A stretch of DNA of 64,000 nt from Anabaena sp. WA102 (GTDB lineage Bacteria > Cyanobacteriota > Cyanobacteriia > Cyanobacteriales > Nostocaceae): NCBI RefSeq assembly GCF_001277295.1, contig NZ_CP011456.1, forward strand, positions 3,360,001-3,424,000, given 5' to 3'. The first letter of the stretch is position 1, and every line of letters starts with the position of its first letter. The position numbers and the translations under genes were made by a program. Below the pieces are notes generated by a model, which saw only the letters and a list, made by a program, of their open reading frames with translations, did not search any database and was not told the origin of the DNA. Below are positions 50,684-58,019 of this stretch, in pieces.

Positions 50684-50959
50684 ATGAAAACAGAAACCGT
50701 TCGCACGACGCTAACCATTCCTAGAGAACTCCTAGAAGCTACAGACAAGGCGGTTTTGGAAGGAAAGGCTAAGAGTCGGAATGATTTTGTCGCTCAAGCT
50801 TTACGAAGAGAATTAGCCTTACAGAAGCGGTCTGAAATTGATGCCGCATTAGCGGAAATGGCTAATGATCCAGATTATCAGGCAGAGGTATTAAAACTAG
50901 AGGTAGAATTTGCTACGGCGCAGTGGGAGGCGTTGCAGTTAGGGGAAGCTCCAAGATGA
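50684..50959 (+). CDS. ribbon-helix-helix (MazE/CopG-type) antitoxin
   Basis: 91 residues: RTTLTIPRELLEATDKAVLE, GKAKSRNDFVAQALRRELAL, a ribbon-helix-helix DNA-binding domain, then an acidic C-terminal segment (ALAEMANDPDYQAEVLKLEV) that should wrap the toxin. The stop overlaps the downstream MazF start by four bases (ATGA, 50956-50959). It is probably autoregulatory. Confidence 0.87.
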   Translation: MKTETVRTTLTIPRELLEATDKAVLEGKAKSRNDFVAQALRRELALQKRSEIDAALAEMANDPDYQAEVLKLEVEFATAQWEALQLGEAPR

Positions 50960-51306
50960 GAAGGGGTGAGGTGTATGATGCACGTCTAGAAATGACTGAA
51001 GGCTCGGAACAGGGAGGAACTCGTCCCGTGATTATTGTGAGTCGTGATGTGATTAATCTATCCAGCCCTGTAGTTTTAGCAGTACCTTGTACCACCTATC
51101 AAGATGGGAAGCGAGTTTACCCTACTCAAGTTTTGATTTTGTCACCAGATGGTGGATTAAAGAAAGACTCGATCGCTATGGCAGATCAGGTGCGGGTATT
51201 ATCTAAAACTCGCTTTTTGCGTTTAAGAGGAATTCTTTCTGATGTGGTGATGGCACATCTAGAGCAAGCGTTGTTAATTGCGTTAGATTTGCCAGGATGT
51301 GAATAA
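50956..51306 (+). CDS. MazF/PemK family mRNA interferase toxin
   Basis: 116 residues from the ATG at 50956: MRRGEVYDARLEMTEGSEQG, GTRPVIIVSRDVINLSSPVV, LAVPCTTYQDGKRVYPTQVL and SIAMADQVRVLSKTRFLRLR. This is the standard MazF order, RGEVY(W/D) then GTRPV(I/L)IVS with the catalytic Arg, and the D/ADQ(V/I)R segment. It cleaves mRNA at short sequence sites. An upstream in-frame start at 50923 lies inside the antitoxin and is rejected. Confidence 0.93.
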   Translation: MRRGEVYDARLEMTEGSEQGGTRPVIIVSRDVINLSSPVVLAVPCTTYQDGKRVYPTQVLILSPDGGLKKDSIAMADQVRVLSKTRFLRLRGILSDVVMAHLEQALLIALDLPGCE

Positions 51307-51358
51307 CTTGATTAAATAGGGTTTGATGAATAAATCGAAAACTTTAGATATATTAATG

Positions 51359-51488
51359 TAAGTAGGTTGGCGTTGAAAATTGTCGTTATGGCAAGGCAAA
51401 AGGCAAGAGGCAAGAGGCAAGAGTGAAGAGGGTTTAGGCGATTTTACATTTCTTTACACAGTTTGGTTTTATTGTGTTCACCTATGTA
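51359..51488. mobile_element. 130-bp MITE-like element with TAAGTAGGT end (copy 2)
   Basis: TAAGTAGGTTGGCGTTGAAA starts the element. The right end ACCTATGTA is a one-base variant of the inverse repeat. The interior is GTCGTTATGGCAAGGCAAAA, AAGAGGC heptamers, then GATTTTACATTTCTTTACAC and TTTTATTGTGTTCACCTA, as in the copies at 32.1 and 63.2 kb. Confidence 0.82.
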
Positions 51489-51647
51489 AGTTGCTAGTTA
51501 GGTAAATTGTCAGAATCAGGATATCCAGGATTAAAGGATGAACAGGATGAAACCAGAGCTTTTATTACCAATTACCAATTACCAATTACCAGCCTCAACG
51601 AGATAACTAGCAACTTGAGTTAATAATTGTTTTGACTTTTTCGATGC

Positions 51648-51845
51648 TTACTTATTACCTGTTGTGGGAGAGGAGGTTTGAGTAAATTGGCTGATTTGAT
51701 GCCAAATATCCTGGGGAGTAATACCGAAGCCAAAGTATAATAACATAACAATAGCGGCGGAAATTATAGCTGTTTTAATGGTGGTTTTAATTAATTTCCA
51801 GAGAATGATAAAAACTATCCAAGCTACTATTAAGGTAATAATCAT
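51648..51845 (-). CDS. small hydrophobic membrane protein (hypothetical)
   Basis: 65 residues with two hydrophobic helices (ITLIVAWIVFIILWKLIKTT and IKTAIISAAIVMLLYFGFGI) and a short polar tail ending SSPTTGNK. It is alone on its strand. I do not recognise the family. Coding appearance is plausible but the evidence is limited to the clean start and two-helix pattern. Confidence 0.5.
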   Translation of the reverse strand: MIITLIVAWIVFIILWKLIKTTIKTAIISAAIVMLLYFGFGITPQDIWHQISQFTQTSSPTTGNK

Positions 51846-52660
51846 AAGCTAATACGCAGCTAAATTTGATTTAGTGAAGTGAGAAAATTACAGCAAATTG
51901 TCATCAAACCCGGAACAAGAACCCCACCCCCAACGCCCTCCCCGCAAGCGATGAGGGGGCTAAGATGTACCTCATAAGATTGGAAATCGCTGTAAGCCAT
52001 CAAACTCTTGTCTGTTCCCCGTTCCCTTGTCTCAAGCAACAATTTAAATGTGTGACAGCTTAGAGTTTAGGGAATAGGCATTGATACTGAGTTTTTTCCC
52101 AAAAAAACACCAAAATCAGGATAATAAACTATTCTAGGGAAAAATTGCAACCTTCCTGGGCTAGATGCCTATCCCACACCCCACAAGATTGGATCTAGAG
52201 ACTTCCAAATAAAAAAATGTCCCAAAACTGATGCAGAAATTCTCTCTCTGTGTACTCTGTGCCTCTGTGGTTCGTTTCTTAGGATAATTTATTTCTTGGA
52301 AGTCTCCTAGGACTTACGCACGCTCACTAACTTACCATCATATGAATGAACGAAATTGCGTCGTTTTCGGCTTTGGGAATAACCTATTGAGTAGGGTGCG
52401 TCAGATAGAGGAAATCTGTTTTTTACCAAATTATTGGGTCTGACGCACCCTACAAGAGATAAAATCCACATTACATATTTAGAAAACTTTGTCAATGCGT
52501 AAGCACTAGGATCATCTTTTTTGTGGATTTCTCTTTGTCAGATTTGGAAAATTGAGGATATCCAGATAGTTGAAACTATTCCCTGTTCCCTGTTCCCTGT
52601 TCCCTGTTCCCTGTTCCCTGCCCTCACAGACCACTTTTTCAGCAAACCCTAGTTAGAAGT
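51846..52660. other. gene-free spacer with an inverted-repeat element and heptamer array
   Basis: This stretch contains a perfect 15-bp inverted repeat, GTAGGGTGCGTCAGA (52391-52405) and TCTGACGCACCCTAC (52439-52453), around a 33-bp core. A TTCCCTG heptamer array follows (about 52579-52620), and a half hairpin (ACTTCCAAATAAAAA / TTTATTTCTTGGAAGT) lies around 52201-52304. No credible gene was seen. Confidence 0.75.
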
Positions 52661-53002
52661 ATGAACTACGAAATAGCCCGGAAACTACTCATAGACCAAA
52701 CAAACAGTTTAGATAATCCAGATACTCTGTTAAGTCGTTTACAACAAGGTAAACCTCCTGTTCCTGGTCAAGTTACTTCCACCTTGTTAGCTTTAAAGGT
52801 GGTATTTGAAGCTTTAAAAACAGCACCCAACTTAGACAGAGAATTGGCTTTTGCTTTATATCAGTTGGCTGTAAAGGCGCAAAGATTCTTTGCTGCGGGA
52901 CGAAAGGCAGGTGTGGAGTGGCCTCCTCTGCTTAACGAGGATTTAGTCCGTATTTCTTTGGGGGCTGAAAGTATTTTTTCTGGTACATGGCAGACTTTAT
53001 GA
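52661..53002 (+). CDS. conserved hypothetical protein (small, helical)
   Basis: 113 residues: MNYEIARKLLIDQTNSLDNP, DTLLSRLQQGKPPVPGQVTS, TLLALKVVFEALKTAPNLDR, LAVKAQRFFAAGRKAGVEWP and LLNEDLVRISLGAESIFSGT. It is fully helical in appearance, soluble, with conserved-looking Pro and Trp positions. I recognise it only as the kind of small cyanobacterial protein annotated as dethiobiotin synthetase-like, a label I do not trust; no ATP-binding motif is visible. It is a lone gene. Confidence 0.75.
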   Translation: MNYEIARKLLIDQTNSLDNPDTLLSRLQQGKPPVPGQVTSTLLALKVVFEALKTAPNLDRELAFALYQLAVKAQRFFAAGRKAGVEWPPLLNEDLVRISLGAESIFSGTWQTL

Positions 53003-53106
53003 TTGCGAAATATAACAACCACCAAGATGGTTATGAACTCCCATTGATAATAAAACTCCTGCTTTATTCTCCTTTATTCTTCTTTTTCCTCCTGACTCCT
53101 CCTAAA

Positions 53107-53718
53107 TTAGCGGGTTCTTAATTCTGTTTCTAATTTATCTAAATCGGCTTTGAGTAACACTGTGATTTTACCGATGATGGCTTTACCTTCCTTGGGTTGG
53201 GCAATTTCTATCCAATACCCATAGCGATCGCCTATCCGTAATTCTCCCTGTAAAGCTTCTCGCGTTGGTGTTTTTGCTAGTCTAGATGTATTAATAGTAG
53301 TCTGATTAGGATATTGATAGACAATTTGAGCCTCATTGTAATCTTGATACACATCTAAACTATAAATTACTCGTAAAGACTCTTCCAAACGTTGTAATGT
53401 GATGCCATTAACAGCATCGAACATAGTCATACGTTCAGTGCGAATTGTGATGTGGTCTTTAGTAAATGTTACTCTACCAGGAGGTAATACGGAGGCTTGG
53501 AAGGTAAATCTTTGAGCCGCTGTATCACTTTTACTAATAAATAATCGTTCTCCCGGTTTTGGCTGTAGTGTGGGATGGGCTTTAATCCATGAGAGTACAT
53601 CTCCTGTACTGTCTCCAGGTAGGGCTTGTCCGGGAGAATTTAGCAGCATTTCCACTGATAACCAAGGTATCAGTGAGCAAGGTAAAATCAATAATTTCAG
53701 TAAGGATTGTTTGAGCAT
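53107..53718 (-). CDS. exported hypothetical protein
   Basis: 203 residues with an N-terminal signal (LKLLILPCSLIPWLSVEMLL, cleavage near GQALPGD). The mature part is mostly beta-type: VLSWIKAHPTLQPKPGERLF, RFTFQASVLPPGRVTFTKDH, QDYNEAQIVYQYPNQTTINT and GELRIGDRYGYWIEIAQPKE. I do not recognise the family. It lies 37 bp downstream of the dehydrogenase stop on the same strand but seems unrelated in function. Confidence 0.75.
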   Translation of the reverse strand: MLKQSLLKLLILPCSLIPWLSVEMLLNSPGQALPGDSTGDVLSWIKAHPTLQPKPGERLFISKSDTAAQRFTFQASVLPPGRVTFTKDHITIRTERMTMFDAVNGITLQRLEESLRVIYSLDVYQDYNEAQIVYQYPNQTTINTSRLAKTPTREALQGELRIGDRYGYWIEIAQPKEGKAIIGKITVLLKADLDKLETELRTR

Positions 53719-53755
53719 TTTTTAGATAAATTAGGGTGCGTCGGAATTTTCACTG

Positions 53756-54775
53756 TCAAACCATTGCTACTTTAATGACTTTCCGCGCCTTCATATCTAT
53801 AAATACCTGTTCTAGATCCTGTAAAGGTCGGTGTTCACTAATGAGCAAGTCAAAAGGAATTGTACCACTGGCGATGAGTAATAAGGCAGCCTTTACATAT
53901 TCTGGTGTATTGTGAAATACGCCTTTGAGAGTAAGTTCACTATAGTGCAATTGTTCGGTATTCACAGTAATTGTGGTATCTCTTGGACAACCACCAAATA
54001 AATTGATAGTTGCACCAGGACGACCGCAAGCGATCGCAGTTTCCCAGACACTCGGTACACCAGTAGCCTCTATCACGACATCTGCACCCCAACCAGCGGT
54101 TAATTCCTTAACTGTATTGGCAATATCCGTAACTTGATGATAATTAAAAGTCTTGGCTGCACCCAGCTTTTCACCAATTTCTAACCGTTGATTATTCCCT
54201 CCCCACAATATCACCTCAGTATATTTCGCTAATACTGCCACAAACATCAAGCCAATCGCCCCATCACCCAAAACCACTACTTTGTCATCGGGTTTAGCAC
54301 CACAACGGCTGATACCATGCAATACACAAGCTAAAGGTTCAGTCATCGCCGCTAATACTAGGGGCAAATGATCAGGAACTGGTAATAAATTATGCCTAAC
54401 TATGGGAGCAGGAATTTTCAGATATTCTGCAAATGTCCCATTATTCCAAGTTAAATGGGGACATAAAGAATATTCTTGGCGTTGACAAAAGAAACATTTC
54501 ATGCAGGGTGCAGAATTATTTGCCACCACGCGATCGCCTACCCGCCAATTCGTCACCCCAGCACCGACAGCCACAATCCGTCCTGCACCTTCATGGCCAA
54601 ACAGTGTGGGTGGTGTCAACATTTTAGCATGGCCACCCCGTCGCCACACCTTCAAATCCGTACCACAAGTAGTGGCTGCTTCCACCTGAATCACCACCTC
54701 GCCGGCTGCGGGAGTCGGGTCAGGAACTCGTTCTAGGCGTAAATCCTCTTGTCCGTAGAGTAGTGCTGCTAACAA
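53756..54775 (-). CDS. zinc-dependent medium-chain dehydrogenase (sorbitol/threonine dehydrogenase-like)
   Basis: 339 residues of the MDR superfamily. The catalytic zinc region has TTCGTDLKVWRRGGHAKM and TLFGHEGAGRIVAVGAGVTN (Cys, GHE). The structural zinc lobe has four Cys in SAPCMKCFFCQRQEYSLCPH. The nucleotide-binding Rossmann motif is VVLGDGAIGLMFVAVLAKYT, followed by ADVVIEATGVPSVWETAIAC. Such enzymes oxidise polyols, threonine or similar secondary alcohols with NAD(P)+; the exact substrate cannot be read. It appears complete. Confidence 0.9.
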   Translation of the reverse strand: MLAALLYGQEDLRLERVPDPTPAAGEVVIQVEAATTCGTDLKVWRRGGHAKMLTPPTLFGHEGAGRIVAVGAGVTNWRVGDRVVANNSAPCMKCFFCQRQEYSLCPHLTWNNGTFAEYLKIPAPIVRHNLLPVPDHLPLVLAAMTEPLACVLHGISRCGAKPDDKVVVLGDGAIGLMFVAVLAKYTEVILWGGNNQRLEIGEKLGAAKTFNYHQVTDIANTVKELTAGWGADVVIEATGVPSVWETAIACGRPGATINLFGGCPRDTTITVNTEQLHYSELTLKGVFHNTPEYVKAALLLIASGTIPFDLLISEHRPLQDLEQVFIDMKARKVIKVAMV

Positions 54776-54942
54776 AACTTTTCACCCATAAAAAAGAAGT
54801 ATGGCTTTAACCACGCTATCAAAATCACTTAAATACGGTTTTATACCATACTCAATGATATCGGCATATATTTTGTATTTAAAATTAGCAATTTCTGATT
54901 TTACCTAAATTTATGCTAATTAGCGATCTTTCCTGGACAAAT

Positions 54943-55140
54943 TCAAGAACTCAACGCCGTTTGCGGTAAAACTTCTTGATTACGGGTTTCTCGCTTAGAT
55001 AGGGGATTAGATCCATCATTGATACTTAAAACTGGTACTTCTTGTCTACAGGACAGACAAAACCAATAAACCTCATGATGGCGAACATGACGCAGAACCG
55101 AACCGCCACAGCAGGGGCAGGTGTTAACTATGATACTCAT
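54943..55140 (-). CDS. small zinc-ribbon protein
   Basis: 65 residues from the ATG at 55140, chosen because GGAGG lies seven bases upstream; longer readings lack a site. It has a treble-clef or zinc-ribbon pair: NTCPCCGGSVLRHVRHHEVY and WFCLSCRQEVPVL (CxxC...CxxC). The tail is polar and low complexity. Likely a small zinc-binding, possibly nucleic-acid-associated protein; the partner is unknown. The gene stands alone. Confidence 0.75.
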   Translation of the reverse strand: MSIIVNTCPCCGGSVLRHVRHHEVYWFCLSCRQEVPVLSINDGSNPLSKRETRNQEVLPQTALSS

Positions 55141-55514
55141 AAAATGTCCTCCTTTCAAAAAATTCAACCCTGGCAATGTTATGATTGATCTCGACATCAC
55201 CATTAAAAACAATCCCAACTTCTACTTTTATGCTTGATTTAATGACGTTCATTTTCCAGCCCTTTATTCTCCCATTCGGAATCCTCCAATTTGGAGAAAA
55301 TGGGGGTAAAAAACTATCAATAAATGCTAAATTAACAGATTTTTAAAAGATTTTCACAAACTCATTTTTTTATCGAAACATGAAAAATCCAGAGAACATT
55401 ATTAAACTATAAACTAGTATAGACCTTGTTCATCTATCTGGGGGATCATAAATATCTAATTTTTACCGAATAAATGCTTCACCATTATTTTGCGATCATT
55501 TTAATCAATAACTC
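55141..55514. other. promoter-containing spacer between zinc-ribbon gene and xth
   Basis: 374 bp of AT-rich DNA. A loose inverted repeat CATTCGGAATCCTCCAATTT then GGAGAAAATGGGGG lies at about 55272-55305. No coding frame is apparent. It must hold the divergent promoters of both genes. Confidence 0.5.
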
Positions 55515-56297
55515 ATGAAAATTGCTACTTGGAATGTGAATTCTGTGCGGACACGTTTAGAACAGGTTATCAATTGGTTAACAGAAAATCCGGTTGATGT
55601 TTTGTGTTTACAAGAAACCAAAGTTATAGACCAGGACTTTCCTAGTCTCGCATTTACAAATTTAGGCTATTATCCGTATATTTCCGGGCAAAAATCTTAC
55701 AATGGCGTGGCTTTAATTAGTCGTCAACCGTTGATAGATGTAAGTGTAGGTTTTAGTCCTATTTTACCAGGTCTAGAATCAGCATGGGATGAACAAAAAC
55801 GGGTGATTACGGGTGTAATTGAGGGCGTAAGAATTGTTAATCTTTACGTTCCCAATGGTTCATCTATTGGTAGCGAAAAGTATGAATATAAGTTAGGCTG
55901 GTTAAAAATACTGAAAGAATATTTACAGACGTTAATATTATCAAATCCAGCTATTTCTCTGTGTGGTGATTTTAATATTGCCCTAGAAGATATAGATATT
56001 AATGATAAAGTAAAAATAGATAATCACATCATGGCATCGGAATTAGAACGTCAAGCTTTACGAGATGTTCTGAATGTAGGTTTTGCAGATGCTTTTCGTA
56101 AATTCAACAGCGAAGGGGAAAATTATAGTTGGTGGGATTATCGCACGGCTGCTTTTAAGCGTAATTTAGGTTGGCGAATAGATCACCATTATCTCACACC
56201 AATCTTGTATGAACGCGCTCAAAGTTGTATTATTGATATTGAACCGCGAAAGTTAGTTCAACCCAGTGACCATACACCAGTAATTGTAGAATTTTAG
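55515..56297 (+). CDS. xth: exodeoxyribonuclease III
   Basis: A 260-residue endonuclease/exonuclease/phosphatase family protein: MKIATWNVNSVRTRLEQVIN, VDVLCLQETKVIDQDFPSLA (catalytic Glu), RIVNLYVPNGSSIGSEKYEY, ISLCGDFNIALEDIDIND (Asp/Asn), YSWWDYRTAAFKRNLGWRID and QPSDHTPVIVEF (Asp/His). All catalytic residues are present. It cleaves at abasic sites and degrades one strand of duplex DNA in base-excision repair. A hairpin follows the stop. Confidence 0.96.
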   Translation: MKIATWNVNSVRTRLEQVINWLTENPVDVLCLQETKVIDQDFPSLAFTNLGYYPYISGQKSYNGVALISRQPLIDVSVGFSPILPGLESAWDEQKRVITGVIEGVRIVNLYVPNGSSIGSEKYEYKLGWLKILKEYLQTLILSNPAISLCGDFNIALEDIDINDKVKIDNHIMASELERQALRDVLNVGFADAFRKFNSEGENYSWWDYRTAAFKRNLGWRIDHHYLTPILYERAQSCIIDIEPRKLVQPSDHTPVIVEF

Positions 56298-56305
56298 CGG
56301 ATTTT

Positions 56306-56338
56306 AGATCCCCGACTTCTCAAAGAAGTCGGGGATAT
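56306..56338. repeat. ATCCCCGACTTCT hairpin repeat (copy 3)
   Basis: The stem ATCCCCGACTTCT / AGAAGTCGGGGAT with a CAA loop is the same palindrome as at 11.7 and 45.4 kb. It lies between the convergent xth gene and the next minus-strand gene, so it may serve as a shared terminator here. Confidence 0.82.
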
Positions 56339-56348
56339 GATTTTCCAT

Positions 56349-57677
56349 TTATCTCCCTAACAATAAACCTCTGAAAAAATAAATCATGTTTGTTAATATT
56401 TGTTCTATCCATAATATAGAATAATCTAACCATTCCAGAATTTGTTCTAATGGGTGTTTTTCATAGCCTAATGAGGTGGCGGAAATATCAATCCAGTCTG
56501 GCTTAAAATTAAATTCTTGGCTGGTTTGACTGCCTGTTTGGGTAAATTCGTCGTTTTTCGGTTGAGGTGGTTTTTGACCCATTGTAGTCCGAATTCTCGG
56601 TAATCCCCATCTTATTTGAGATTGCGGTAGTTTATTGACATCATTATTATCAGATAATTCTTCAATATTGGTGGGGGTATTACCAAATAAATCATTCCAT
56701 GTTAACCAGGTATCTTCTGAAGTATCCCCAATATTTAACTGATTGTTTGCTGATACTATCTTTTCAAAATCAGGTTTACTTTGTGGGGTTTCTCCAGAAG
56801 AATTTGAGTCAAGTTGATAAGTATTTCTGACGACAAAAAAGTAGTTTATCGCGGCTAAAATTAAATTAGAAATACTTTGTTGCTGAGGTTTTAAGTGATC
56901 ATGATTAACAGTTAAATCATTAACTTGACTTTGGAAATTTTTGACGATTTCCTGACTGTGTTTTTGGACGGGGACTAAAGCCGTAGTTTCTAAATTAGCA
57001 ATTAATTGATCGAGAAATCCAAAAGGTTTCAGGGGACTGAGGAGAGGTTGTTGTGCTATGATGGGATGATCATCAGTTAACTTATTCAAAAGATCATCAA
57101 TTTTGGGTAATAATTGTTGTTGTTGGTGAGCAATTAGTTGTAAAGAATACCGATATTCACTAATTTCGCTATTAATTCTATCTGCTAATTTGACGTTTTG
57201 CTGCGGTGTGAAAACATCGAAAATACGATTATCTGCGCTTACTAATACTAAATTACGGGTTTGCAATTCTATGGCAATTCCCTGTACTGTTGGTATATGC
57301 TGTTGCAGGGTACTTTCTGGAGTTGGAGAATTTGGACGAGGAAAAATTTTCTTCCACAAAGATCCTAACAATGTGAGAGGATTTGTTTGTGAGGAAGTTG
57401 GTATATCAGTCTCTCCGGGAGGAAGATTTTTGATAACATCTAATATAATTTGAATTGGCGCATCACTGGTAGGAGGAGTTGCTGATTGTAATTTTTTGAC
57501 TGTGCCATTTTGTTGCCATAATTGGTAAAGTGGATAAAGTAGAGAACCTACACCCAAACCAGTAGCAAGTTGCAAATTCTTGAAGGTGTTTTCCAGTGTT
57601 TGTGTCAACCGTCGAGAATGCTGGTAGACAAAGTTGAAGAGTTTGCTTTGATAGCGATTGGAGAAATCAGAAGACAT
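56349..57677 (-). CDS. cyanobacterial hypothetical protein with terminal hydrophobic segments
   Basis: 442 residues. The N-terminal region (FNFVYQHSRRLTQTLENTFK, NLQLATGLGVGSLLYPLYQL) and C-terminal WLDYSILWIEQILTNMIYFF bracket a long, Gln/Asn/Pro/Thr-rich middle part (QHIPTVQGIAIELQTRNLVL, NRIFDVFTPQQNVKLADRIN, YRYSLQLIAHQQQQLLPKID). It has no catalytic motif I know. It may be a membrane-associated structural protein of cyanobacteria. A MITE lies just upstream, so its promoter region is short (49 bp). Confidence 0.7.
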   Translation of the reverse strand: MSSDFSNRYQSKLFNFVYQHSRRLTQTLENTFKNLQLATGLGVGSLLYPLYQLWQQNGTVKKLQSATPPTSDAPIQIILDVIKNLPPGETDIPTSSQTNPLTLLGSLWKKIFPRPNSPTPESTLQQHIPTVQGIAIELQTRNLVLVSADNRIFDVFTPQQNVKLADRINSEISEYRYSLQLIAHQQQQLLPKIDDLLNKLTDDHPIIAQQPLLSPLKPFGFLDQLIANLETTALVPVQKHSQEIVKNFQSQVNDLTVNHDHLKPQQQSISNLILAAINYFFVVRNTYQLDSNSSGETPQSKPDFEKIVSANNQLNIGDTSEDTWLTWNDLFGNTPTNIEELSDNNDVNKLPQSQIRWGLPRIRTTMGQKPPQPKNDEFTQTGSQTSQEFNFKPDWIDISATSLGYEKHPLEQILEWLDYSILWIEQILTNMIYFFRGLLLGR

Positions 57678-57726
57678 GGTAATTATGTGTAATTTGTAGG
57701 GTGGAGGTTATCGTCAATTAAAGGCT

Positions 57727-57868
57727 TTAGGTGTTGCTGATTAAGGGTATGAATTTTAGTCTCACGCAAAGGCGCAATCACGCTTCGTGATCTCGAAGAG
57801 TAGACGCAAAGGTCAGAGTTTTAAAGGTTTAATTTGGGAATTTCATACCTTAGTTCAGCAACGCCTAA
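57727..57868. mobile_element. 142-bp MITE with about 30-bp inverted repeats
   Basis: The left end is TTAGGTGTTGCTGATTAAGG then GTATGAATTTT; the right end (reverse complement) is TTAGGCGTTGCTGAACTAAG then GTATGAAATTCC. The ends match at most positions. A degenerate relative occurs at 29788-29904. Its right end overlaps the 5' extension of the mannosidase frame, which is one reason to reject that extension. Confidence 0.82.
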
Positions 57869-58019
57869 TTTTGAATTGTTAAGAGATTCCCACAAACCTA
57901 TGAATTTTCAGCAATATCAATTATTGACATTTATGGTAATTGGGAATTGCATGAGAGACAATCTGAAAATCAAAGCACTTTCATTCCTGACTCCTGCTGT
58001 ATATTATTTTATTAGAAAT

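Noticed and set aside
57834..58019. 5' extension of alpha-mannosidase
   Set aside because: Encoded partly by a MITE arm and lacking family resemblance; the ATG at 58020 begins the conserved region.
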